This document shows positions 14,592 to 20,926 of a DNA stretch of 53,956 bases, one piece after another. Position numbers and translations under genes: made by a program. Positions within the stretch are counted from its first letter, which is position 1. Every line of letters starts with the position of its first letter. Source of the DNA: a virus; the IMG/VR virus record IMGVR_UViG_3300032087_000093, positions 1 to 53,956 of that record, one strand, 5' to 3'. The notes beneath the pieces are model-generated. The model made no database searches. It saw only the letters and a program-made list of their open reading frames with translations, and was not told the origin of the DNA.

Positions 14592-14792
14592 CTACGGACG
14601 GTAGCCAGTGTGGTCAAGTCTTTTTATTTGTTGTCCCTTTTCGTGCAGCCAGCACGACGGACAACGCAACGCCCCGCCCTCGTTCGTCATAGCTGGCTCA
14701 CCGCACTTGTCGCACTTGTAGTCAGGGGACAGGGTTGTGTGCTTGTCGCTGACAAAATTACGACTGACAAAATTAGGGCTGACATTATTCAA
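14592..14792 (-). CDS. Small zinc-ribbon protein (TTG start)
   Basis: A 66-residue protein with two CxxC knuckles, CDKC (27-30) and CPSC (44-47), separated by 13 residues: a zinc ribbon. I chose TTG 14792 because AGGAG lies exactly seven bases before it; the first in-frame ATG (14870) lies inside the upstream 55-residue gene, in a frame that looks unnatural there. The N-terminus holds three five-residue repeats (NNVSP, NFVSR, NFVSD) encoded by the 15-bp DNA array. Such ribbons often bind nucleic acid or modify RNA polymerase. Confidence 0.6.
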   Translation of the reverse strand: MNNVSPNFVSRNFVSDKHTTLSPDYKCDKCGEPAMTNEGGALRCPSCWLHEKGQQIKRLDHTGYRP

Positions 14793-14793
14793 G
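14749..14793. repeat. Three 15-bp tandem repeats with the core CTGACAAAATTA
   Basis: CTGACAAAATTACGA (14749), CTGACAAAATTAGGG (14764) and CTGACATTATTCAAG (14779) have an exact 15-bp period. They overlap the start of the zinc-ribbon gene and the end of the 55-residue gene. Similar cores occur at 11358, 13906, 13930 and 16345. Confidence 0.8.
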
Positions 14794-14952
14794 GTCTGGC
14801 TCCTGTGGTTCGGCGTGGTCCTGTTGCCATTTGAGTTGCAGTTCGTCGTACACTTCAGCCACAGTTTCACCGTGCTTGTCCATGAATTCCTGTCGCGTCA
14901 TGTACGCGGCGTCCTCTTCCATCTCAATCATCCAGTCGGATACTTTACCCAT
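14785..14952 (-). CDS. Small acidic protein of unknown function
   Basis: A 55-residue acidic protein beginning MGKVSDWMIEMEEDA and ending with a Glu/Gln-rich tail. It is helical, with no membrane segment and no known domain. The start ATG at 14952 lies within the last bases of the upstream zinc-protein gene (8-base overlap), and an AGGA site sits eight bases before it. Its stop lies five bases beyond the TTG start of the next gene. The tight coupling on both sides is the main evidence that it is real. Confidence 0.65.
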   Translation of the reverse strand: MGKVSDWMIEMEEDAAYMTRQEFMDKHGETVAEVYDELQLKWQQDHAEPQEPDLE

Positions 14953-15271
14953 TGCGTGTTCCTACCTTTGTCTCATAGTTTTCAATGTCACCGATCACGT
15001 CATCAATCCTGCCATATGCCAAGTCGAGGTCGCTGTCAATGAGGTCAATGTCTTCGAGTGCGTTCTTTGCCTGCGTGAGAAAGGCACGGATCACTGTCGT
15101 CTGTGTTAGCTTGGCGCGGTACACTTCACCACCACCGTGACACTCTGTACAGTAGTACACCGTGCCAACAATCTCACCACCTCGTATAGGGTCCGGTACT
15201 GCCTTCTCGCCCTCGACTTTACCATAGCCGCCACACTGCCAGCAGTGACACGACTCGACGTGGTACTCCAT
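14945..15271 (-). CDS. Free-standing DnaJ-type zinc protein with two CxxCxGxG-like motifs
   Basis: This 108-residue protein has CWQCGGYG (Cys10/Cys13) and CTECHGGG (Cys41/Cys44), the pattern of half a DnaJ zinc module, followed by a helical C-terminal half (residues 60-105, acidic). ATG 15271 is preferred because GGGAGG lies eight bases before it; an upstream GTG at 15310 has no such site. The phage DNA polymerase carries the same kind of module as an insertion (residues 134-166), so the two proteins might share a partner. It is not a chaperone: there is no J domain. Confidence 0.7.
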   Translation of the reverse strand: MEYHVESCHCWQCGGYGKVEGEKAVPDPIRGGEIVGTVYYCTECHGGGEVYRAKLTQTTVIRAFLTQAKNALEDIDLIDSDLDLAYGRIDDVIGDIENYETKVGTRNG

Positions 15272-15310
15272 CAGCCAAACCTCCCGCTGTCCATTACCAG
15301 TTGATACCAC

Positions 15311-15571
15311 TTAGTCATCGCTGGGCACCTCTTCTTCAATCCACTTGTAGTCTGCCCACCAGTTTCTTCGGCCTTGCTCATTATGAGGCTGAAACAGTCC
15401 AAAGCGATTGCCCAGAAGACTGTCTGCACCATCCAGACTGCGAACAATACTGTAGTCAATATCACACTTCTCGTCTGTGGCCCTGTTGAAATCCTTAAGG
15501 GCGTTAATGATGGTGCGAACCTGTTCTAGCTGCCACTCGTCGAGTTCGATAGTGATCTTTTTCTTTTCCAT
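15311..15571 (-). CDS. Small protein of unknown function
   Basis: An 86-residue protein starting MEKKKITIELDEWQLEQVRT, a strand then helix resembling the start of ribbon-helix-helix proteins, but followed by an unusual aromatic C-terminus (NWWADYKWIEEE). I chose ATG 15571 because AAGGAG lies nine bases before it; the open frame extends further upstream without a good site. It lies after the terminator at 15641-15679, so it needs its own promoter (candidate at 15611-15639). Confidence 0.65.
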   Translation of the reverse strand: MEKKKITIELDEWQLEQVRTIINALKDFNRATDEKCDIDYSIVRSLDGADSLLGNRFGLFQPHNEQGRRNWWADYKWIEEEVPSDD

Positions 15572-15610
15572 GCTGCCAATCTCCTTGTGTGTTGGCGTTG
15601 CGATACATAA

Positions 15611-15639
15611 CCCATATTGGTAAAAACAATGGGCGTCAA
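15611..15639 (-). promoter_or_regulatory. Candidate promoter restarting the early operon after a terminator
   Basis: Read leftward: TTGACG (15639-15634), 17 bases, TATGGG (15616-15611). The -10 is weak. It lies just past the T-run of the terminator, where a new start is needed. Confidence 0.4.
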
Positions 15640-15640
15640 G

Positions 15641-15679
15641 CAAAAAAAGAGCGGGGCCAGAAAAATCCAGCCCCGCTCT
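15641..15679 (-). terminator. Strong leftward terminator inside the early operon
   Basis: Read leftward: AGAGCGGGGC (15679-15670), a 12-base loop, GCCCCGCTCT (15657-15648), then seven T in all. The 10-bp stem is perfect. It separates three promoter-proximal genes from the other nine. Confidence 0.92.
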
Positions 15680-15707
15680 CCACACACACAACAACGAAAG
15701 TGTATCC

Positions 15708-15965
15708 CTACGAACTACCAACCTCGTAGGGAATACCCAGTTTTACCAAGACGTGACGATGCTTGTCAAGCCATCGTTTACACTCCTGTTCGTTTTTGCC
15801 GACAAATATTGTCACAAGGCGCAGATAGTCTACAGCCTGCTTCCTCTTGACAAGTTCGCGGCTTGTCTCCCCGATGCGTACGGACGACACTGGAGCGACA
15901 ACTTCCCACCGCCATCGATTGACAATCCCTATCTCTAGGGGTTTAGTTTTCAGGTTGTTCTTCAT
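15708..15965 (-). CDS. Small basic protein of unknown function
   Basis: An 85-residue basic protein: a strand-rich N-terminus (LEIGIVNRWRWEVVAPVSS), then a helix with many Lys, Arg and Gln. No known domain. ATG 15965 is preferred over GTG 15968 because AGGA lies at the right distance. It overlaps the end of the ribbon-helix-helix gene by 23 bases and is followed by the strong terminator, so it is the third and last gene transcribed before that stop. Confidence 0.65.
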   Translation of the reverse strand: MKNNLKTKPLEIGIVNRWRWEVVAPVSSVRIGETSRELVKRKQAVDYLRLVTIFVGKNEQECKRWLDKHRHVLVKLGIPYEVGSS

Positions 15966-16152
15966 CACTGTCCTCGTCTAGGGCGTCCAAGTATATGTCG
16001 ATGCCCTCACGCATCAAGTCAGACACAGCGACTTGTTCCCTGCTTGTCTTCTGTAAGCGTTCGGAGTGTGCAGCCAGTCTGTCGTACTGACTGACTGACA
16101 TTAACAGACTATAGGTCTTTGTCGGTTCGTCGATCTTGGCTGGTCTTCCCAT
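15943..16152 (-). CDS. Ribbon-helix-helix DNA-binding protein
   Basis: A 69-residue protein with the CopG/Arc pattern: a basic N-terminal strand (PTKTYSLLMSVSQ), helix A (YDRLAAHSERLQ), a turn, and helix B (VAVSDLMREGIDIYLDAL), ending in an acidic tail. RHH proteins bind operators as dimers through the strand pair. It is the second gene of the early leftward operon, next to the divergent control region, so it may regulate the palindrome at 16316-16352. ATG 16152 follows AAGGA by eight bases and is preferred over GTG 16155. Confidence 0.7.
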   Translation of the reverse strand: MGRPAKIDEPTKTYSLLMSVSQYDRLAAHSERLQKTSREQVAVSDLMREGIDIYLDALDEDSDEEQPEN

Positions 16153-16270
16153 CACGAATGTCCTTCTTGGCTTGTTTGTCTTTTTCCCTAGTACGTTTGT
16201 CAGGTATGACTTGTTTACCGTACTTACGTAACTGTTTAGCTATAGGGTTGATTCTATTGATCCTTTTCAT
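16109..16270 (-). CDS. Very basic 53-residue protein, first gene of the early operon
   Basis: A 53-residue protein, about 40 percent Lys and Arg (MKRINRINPIAKQLRKYG then a stretch dense in KDK and KKD), probably a nucleic-acid or ribosome binder. It is likely expressed first after infection. The start ATG at 16270 has AGGGG eleven bases upstream. Its last 44 bases overlap the ribbon-helix-helix gene in another frame. No family is recognised. Confidence 0.6.
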   Translation of the reverse strand: MKRINRINPIAKQLRKYGKQVIPDKRTREKDKQAKKDIRDGKTSQDRRTDKDL

Positions 16271-16303
16271 AACAGGGTATCCCCTATAGGGTGTTGTTCT
16301 TTG

Positions 16304-16332
16304 TATGTAATCGATTTGTCAACAGGGGTCAA
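16304..16332 (-). promoter_or_regulatory. Candidate leftward early promoter
   Basis: Read leftward: TTGACC (16332-16327), 17 bases, TACATA (16309-16304). The -35 is 5/6, the -10 weak. It would start transcripts about 27 bases before the first early gene. Confidence 0.45.
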
Positions 16333-16352
16333 GTGATTTTTTGTGTTGACAA
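16316..16352. repeat. Perfect 9-bp inverted repeat in the early control region
   Basis: TTGTCAACA (16316-16324) and TGTTGACAA (16344-16352) are perfect inverted copies separated by 19 bases. Each arm contains a TTGACA box facing outward. It is operator-like; the ribbon-helix-helix or winged-helix protein could bind it. Confidence 0.7.
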
Positions 16353-16374
16353 TATTTGCCATGTGGATTACCCC
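16346..16374 (+). promoter_or_regulatory. Candidate rightward promoter of the replication operon (weak -10)
   Basis: TTGACA at 16346-16351, 17 bases, TACCCC at 16369-16374. The -35 is perfect, the -10 poor, so an activator may be needed or the true start may differ. Confidence 0.35.
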
Positions 16375-16408
16375 AGTGTCATGTCTCTTGACAAAAAGGA
16401 ACACAACG

Positions 16409-17215
16409 ATGAAGTCACCAGCTTGGTTAGCAGGGTATGTCGAGACACTCGACTTTCCTGCGCTGACAAAATACCGATCCGACTGTCCTGTCTGTGGTAA
16501 GAAGAACACATTCAGCGTGACGGACGACGGCATGCAACGTATGTGGTACTGTTTCCACGCTGACTGCAACGTGTCAGGCCGCACTGGCATCACCCTGACA
16601 AAGGAACACGCAAGCCGTGCCCTGCGTCACTCGCAGGCTTTGGTGCCTGCTCCTTCCCGTACTAATAACACTTACGAGATACCTGACACATTTGTCAGTC
16701 TTTCCCGTAACTTAGATGCTGAACTGTACGTGAAGCGTGTCAATTCGTACGATGCGTACCTGTCTGGCAGGGCTGACATTCGTTACGACTTCAAGCGTAA
16801 TCGTGTTGTCTTTCTTGTCAAGGACGGTAACAAAGTTGTAGATGCAGCAGGGAGATCGATTGATGCTAGAGGCCCTAAGTGGTATCGTTACGGTGATAGT
16901 AAGAGACCTTTTGTTTGCGGAATTGATACTTGTGCTGTTGTCGTAGAGGACTGCGCCAGTGCGTGTGCTGTGTCGAACAATGCGACGGGCGTGGCTCTCT
17001 TGGGTACTAATCTTCTTACCGAACACATTGACGTTTTGAAACAATATGACCGTGTGTTCATCGGACTTGACAAGGATGCCACTGACAAGGCTATAGGTAT
17101 GGTACGTACGCTGCACACGCACGTGCCGACACGACTGATGGTTCTTCGAACCGATTTGAAAAACATGCAAAGGGACGAACGGGATGACTTCATACGATCC
17201 TACATCGATAGATAA
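16409..17215 (+). CDS. DNA primase (zinc-binding plus TOPRIM, T7 gp4-like N-terminal half)
   Basis: This 268-residue primase makes RNA primers for lagging-strand synthesis. A zinc module with Cys26, Cys29, Cys48 and Cys53 (CPVCGKKN, CFHADC) is followed by a TOPRIM domain with VVVEDCASA (Glu180) and GLDKDA (Asp221, Asp223), which bind catalytic metal. In T7 the primase and helicase are one protein; here the helicase is a separate gene that overlaps by 32 bases. ATG 16409 is preferred because AAGGA lies nine bases upstream; a longer frame from 16343 begins inside the promoter region. It is the first gene of the rightward operon. Confidence 0.9.
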   Translation: MKSPAWLAGYVETLDFPALTKYRSDCPVCGKKNTFSVTDDGMQRMWYCFHADCNVSGRTGITLTKEHASRALRHSQALVPAPSRTNNTYEIPDTFVSLSRNLDAELYVKRVNSYDAYLSGRADIRYDFKRNRVVFLVKDGNKVVDAAGRSIDARGPKWYRYGDSKRPFVCGIDTCAVVVEDCASACAVSNNATGVALLGTNLLTEHIDVLKQYDRVFIGLDKDATDKAIGMVRTLHTHVPTRLMVLRTDLKNMQRDERDDFIRSYIDR

Positions 17216-18413
17216 ACAGATACTTGGCTTCTGCCTGAACTTCGAGTTTTTCTCGAAGGTGTCCAACACAGTGACACGTGACATGTTCACGAAAGAAATG
17301 CGTGACGTATTCGACGTGATAACCTACACGCACACCACCTACGAGTGCGACATCACTGTAGGCGAACTGTCAGTCCTCTTCAATGACCGCAACCCTGCTA
17401 TGCCGGACTCGACACGAGAGCGGGCACAGGAACTGATTCTCACCCTAGACGAGGGCAACCCACACAACACGGACATGCACCTCGACATGGTGCGTAACTT
17501 CTGGCTGCGTGACCGTGCCCGGATTATCGGCGAGAAGGCCATTGAGATATTCACAGGCGAGAGCGAGGACTTTGGTGAGTTGCGGTCTATGGTCGAGTCT
17601 GTCGAGGACGGACGCATGTCTGACCGCACCACCTATGAAGAGGTGACGGACAGCCTCGACGAACTGCTCGACGCGAACACCGGAGAGCCTGACTTCCCTT
17701 TTGAGTTCGGCCTGATCAACGAGCGTGTGGCTGGCCTCGACAGGGGCAACTTGGGTATCATCTTTGCTCGTCCGGAAGTGGGCAAGACGACATTCTGCTG
17801 CTTCCTAGCCGCTTCGTATGTGCGGGCCGGACACAAGGTTGTCTACTGGGCAAACGAGGAGCCTGCTGAGAAGATCAAGATACGTCTCATACAGTCGTTC
17901 TTCAACATCACACGCAAGGAACTCGACGACAACCGCGCCAAGTACACACCGATGTACGAGCGGGATGTGATGCCGTACCTTAAAGTGATGGCCGCTGTGG
18001 GCATGGGCGTCGAGGAGGCGGACTCGTATGCAAAGCTGAACAAGCCGGACATCATGTTCATGGACCAGCTTGACAAGTTTCGCATATCCGGCGAGTACAA
18101 TCGGGGTGACGAGCGGCTCAAGGAGACGTATGTTCACGCACGTGAGATTGCCAAGCGTAACAAGATGCTGGTGTGGGCTGTCAGTCAAGCGTCAAACGAC
18201 GGACATGACCGTCAATTTATTGACTACAATATGATGGACAACTCGAAGACGGGCAAGGCCGGTGAGGCCGACATCATCATCGGCATCGGCAAGACAGGAG
18301 CGAGTGACGTAGAGAATATCGTGCGGCACATCTGCATTTCAAAGAACAAAATCAACGGATGGCACGGACCTATCAACGCACAGATTGACGTGCATCGTGG
18401 AGTGTACTACTGA
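17184..18413 (+). CDS. Replicative DNA helicase, DnaB/gp4 type
   Basis: This 409-residue protein is the ring helicase that unwinds the fork. An N-terminal helical domain (1-150) resembles that of DnaB. The RecA-like motor has Walker A ARPEVGKTT (195-203), the WANEEP segment (222-227) supplying the catalytic Glu, Walker B IMFMDQLD (290-297) and the WAVSQASN sensor. It pairs with the primase encoded just upstream. Its stop overlaps the ATG of the HNH gene (TGATG). Confidence 0.9.
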   Translation: MTSYDPTSIDKQILGFCLNFEFFSKVSNTVTRDMFTKEMRDVFDVITYTHTTYECDITVGELSVLFNDRNPAMPDSTRERAQELILTLDEGNPHNTDMHLDMVRNFWLRDRARIIGEKAIEIFTGESEDFGELRSMVESVEDGRMSDRTTYEEVTDSLDELLDANTGEPDFPFEFGLINERVAGLDRGNLGIIFARPEVGKTTFCCFLAASYVRAGHKVVYWANEEPAEKIKIRLIQSFFNITRKELDDNRAKYTPMYERDVMPYLKVMAAVGMGVEEADSYAKLNKPDIMFMDQLDKFRISGEYNRGDERLKETYVHAREIAKRNKMLVWAVSQASNDGHDRQFIDYNMMDNSKTGKAGEADIIIGIGKTGASDVENIVRHICISKNKINGWHGPINAQIDVHRGVYY

Positions 18414-18823
18414 TGAAGTTTGGGGATGTGGCACCAGACGGGCGAGTATTCATAGGGTATCGTCTTAAAAAAAGAAAAGACGGTACTTTCAGAAAGCAAG
18501 TACGATGGGTTTCACCTGCTTACTACGAAAGAATGAGAACAAACATCAATAAACGAAGATTGTGGAAAATAAGGAGAAGGAGACACTGGCTGAACAACTA
18601 TAAAATTAAAAAAGGTTGTGAAAGGTGTGGCTATAACACCCACGGTGTCGCATTACACTTTGATCACATAGAGCCGCCAAAGAAAGTTGATCAGGTATCT
18701 AAGATGCTAAAGGGAGGAAGAAGAAAGTTGATTGAGGAGGTTAGGAAGTGCAGAGTGTTATGCGCCAACTGTCACGCGATAAAAACATGGGAGGATATAC
18801 AGAATGAACGTACTGACGTTTGA
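18413..18823 (+). CDS. HNH homing-type endonuclease
   Basis: In this 136-residue basic protein, CERCG (Cys69, Cys72), HFDHIEPP (Asp84, His85) and CANCHAIKTWE (Cys117, Asn119, Cys120, His121) form the zinc-held HNH catalytic core. Free-standing HNH enzymes in phage replication operons usually act as homing endonucleases. The gene is visibly more AT- and AGA-codon-rich than its neighbours and sits exactly between helicase and exonuclease with overlapping ends (TGATG before, 20 bases after), which suggests later insertion. No intron is seen. Confidence 0.85.
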   Translation: MKFGDVAPDGRVFIGYRLKKRKDGTFRKQVRWVSPAYYERMRTNINKRRLWKIRRRRHWLNNYKIKKGCERCGYNTHGVALHFDHIEPPKKVDQVSKMLKGGRRKLIEEVRKCRVLCANCHAIKTWEDIQNERTDV

Positions 18824-19382
18824 CGTGGAGACAACTCACACGCACAAGACAGGTGGCGGCACCACTGCCCTGCCCTACTTTGGCAACAGTCTCGTAGCGA
18901 TAGGATACAAGTGGCTGGTTAGTACGGTCACCTACGACTGTTACTATCACTCTACGGAGCAGGCAACACCCGATGCGTTCGGCAAGTTTCAACTGGCACT
19001 GAACCACGCAGACATACTCATCGGACAGAACATCAAGTTCGACTTGCAGTGGGTACGTGACTGCGGGTTCGTATACAACGGAGATATCTATGATACTATG
19101 GTTGCGGAGTATGTTCTATCCAAAGCGAGACGATGGCCTCTTGGACTTGCTGCTCTTGCAAAAAAGTATGACACGGTGCAAAAAGAGAAAGACCTCGTTC
19201 AGCCGTACTTGGACGAGGGTAAGACGTTTTATGATATACCGTGGGAGATAGTACGCGAGTATGGCATCGCTGATGTCATAAGCACCGAACAGGTCGCACT
19301 CAAACAACTGGATGCCTTTGGCACTACATTCGAGGACTTATACAATGAACGACTTACTACCGACACTGCGTCTGTCGCTTGA
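18804..19382 (+). CDS. 3'-5' exonuclease (proofreading domain of DNA polymerase I type, separate gene)
   Basis: This 192-residue protein is a DnaQ-type exonuclease with all acidic motifs: ExoI FDVET (Asp7, Glu9), ExoII NIKFD (Asp80) and ExoIII YGIAD (Tyr153, Asp157). In family A enzymes this domain is normally the N-terminal part of the polymerase. Here it ends at 19382, and the polymerase starts in another frame at 19345. It should supply proofreading in trans or through a complex with the polymerase. A sequencing indel that split one gene cannot be excluded. Confidence 0.85.
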   Translation: MNVLTFDVETTHTHKTGGGTTALPYFGNSLVAIGYKWLVSTVTYDCYYHSTEQATPDAFGKFQLALNHADILIGQNIKFDLQWVRDCGFVYNGDIYDTMVAEYVLSKARRWPLGLAALAKKYDTVQKEKDLVQPYLDEGKTFYDIPWEIVREYGIADVISTEQVALKQLDAFGTTFEDLYNERLTTDTASVA

Positions 19383-20880
19383 GATGACTGACACGCTGGC
19401 CCGTATCGAACGCAACGGACTACGCATCAACCTAGATACCCTAGACCAGATAGAGAAGCAGTATCAGGATGAATTCGATGCACTCGAACTGCGCCTCAAC
19501 GACATGGCGCGTGAGGCTATGGGTGACACACCTATCAGCCTGACCAGCCCCGACGACAGGTCGATGCTGCTCTACTCACGCAAAGTAAAAGACAAGAAGA
19601 CGTGGTCGAGCATATTCAACTTAGGCATGGAGCGGCGTGGTGCTACGATGAAGCCAAAGCAACGTACTCGCATGTCAGGAAAAGACTTTCGTCTCGCTGT
19701 ACGTAACAACACCGATGTCGTATATAGAACAATTGGTGAGAAGTGTGCGGGCTGCTTGGGTTTCGGACGTGTACACCTCGTACGCAAGGACGGTACACCA
19801 AGCAAGGCACCACGCATCTGCAAGGCTTGTGAGGGCAAGGGCGTGGTCTATCGTCCGACAAACGAGGTGGCTGGCTTCAAGGTGGTGCCGCGCAACGTGC
19901 GTGACGTGGCGGCTGCTGGCTTCAAGACGGACAAGGACACACTGGCCGAACGTGAACTCGAACTGTCGGGTCCGGCTCGTGACTTCGCATCAGCATACGT
20001 ACGCTATAACGCTCTTCGCATGTACTTGGGAACTTTCGTAGAGGGAATGAAAAACAATGTCGATGATCACGGAATCGTACATCCGGAATTTATGCAGTGT
20101 GTTACGGCGACGGGTCGCCTTTCGTCTCGTAACCCGAACTTTCAGAATATGCCACGTGGTAATACCTTCGAAATACGCAAAGTTGTCGAGAGTCGCTTCG
20201 AGGACGGCAAGATCATTGAGGGCGACTACTCGCAACTCGAATTCAGAGTGGCAGGATTTCTAGCCCACGACGAACAGGCCTATGCTGACGTGAGGGCTGG
20301 CACGGACGTACACAGCTACACGGCAGGGGTGATAGGCTGCTCACGTCAAGAAGCGAAGGCACACACCTTCAAGCCTCTGTATGGTGGCACTACGGGCACA
20401 GAAGCCCAGCAACGCTACTACAGGGCCTTCAAGGAGAAGTATGGGGGTGTAGCCCTCTGGCACGAAGACCTGCAGCGAGAGGCCGTTGAGCGGCGAGTAG
20501 TCACCCTTCCGTCTGGCAGGCAGTATGCTTTCCCCGATGCGCGTTGGACAAAGTACGGCACGGCTACACACCGCACAAACATCTGCAACTATCCTGTGCA
20601 GGGCTTTGCAACGGCTGACTTGTTGCCCGCTGCTCTCGTCCGGCTCGACAAACTATTCATGGAAAACGAACTGCAGTCGGTGATATGCAACACGGTTCAC
20701 GACTCTATCGTGATCGACTGTCATCCTGACGAAAAGGACATTGTTGTCAGGCTGATGCGAGAGGCTATGCTGTCCCTGCCTGAAGAGACGATGCGTCGGT
20801 ACGGCATAGAATATGACATGCCCGTCGAGATTGAAATAAAAATGGGCGATAATTGGCTTGACTTGGCTGTAGTCGATTAG
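19345..20880 (+). CDS. Family A DNA polymerase with a DnaJ-like zinc insertion
   Basis: This 511-residue polymerase domain has motif A GDYSQLEFRV (293-302), motif B RQEAKAHTFKPLYGG (334-348) and motif C VHDSIVID (451-458). Phe342 aligns with E. coli Phe762. Residues 134-166 hold two motifs, CAGCLGFG and CKACEGKG, of the DnaJ zinc-finger kind, a hallmark I recall for HMO-2011-type phages. ATG 19345 is chosen for the GAGG site before it and the match to the usual linker; the frame is open from 19312. The proofreading domain is encoded by the preceding, overlapping gene. Confidence 0.92.
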   Translation: MNDLLPTLRLSLEMTDTLARIERNGLRINLDTLDQIEKQYQDEFDALELRLNDMAREAMGDTPISLTSPDDRSMLLYSRKVKDKKTWSSIFNLGMERRGATMKPKQRTRMSGKDFRLAVRNNTDVVYRTIGEKCAGCLGFGRVHLVRKDGTPSKAPRICKACEGKGVVYRPTNEVAGFKVVPRNVRDVAAAGFKTDKDTLAERELELSGPARDFASAYVRYNALRMYLGTFVEGMKNNVDDHGIVHPEFMQCVTATGRLSSRNPNFQNMPRGNTFEIRKVVESRFEDGKIIEGDYSQLEFRVAGFLAHDEQAYADVRAGTDVHSYTAGVIGCSRQEAKAHTFKPLYGGTTGTEAQQRYYRAFKEKYGGVALWHEDLQREAVERRVVTLPSGRQYAFPDARWTKYGTATHRTNICNYPVQGFATADLLPAALVRLDKLFMENELQSVICNTVHDSIVIDCHPDEKDIVVRLMREAMLSLPEETMRRYGIEYDMPVEIEIKMGDNWLDLAVVD

Positions 20881-20926
20881 TAAGATCAGTCTACAACCAT
20901 TCTAACGTAAAGGAGATCGTGAGATC

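Larger units (their letters stand above)
16271..16408. promoter_or_regulatory. Divergent early control region
   Basis: This 138-base gap separates the leftward early operon from the rightward replication operon. It contains a leftward promoter candidate, a weak rightward one, and a 9-bp inverted repeat whose arms overlap both -35 regions. CTATAGGG sequences at 16284-16291 and 16240-16247 form a further short direct repeat. Confidence 0.7.

Noticed and set aside
14687-14785. 32-codon frame starting at a TAATG junction, with a signal-peptide look
   Set aside because: The hydrophobic look comes from the 15-bp repeats read in another frame; its ribosome site is 14 bases away, while the zinc-ribbon frame has an ideal one.
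15271-15465. 64-codon minus-strand frame, hydrophobic start
   Set aside because: It overlaps two supported genes out of frame. A 15-codon inner version (MTKWYQLVMDSGRFG) could be a leader, but nothing supports it.
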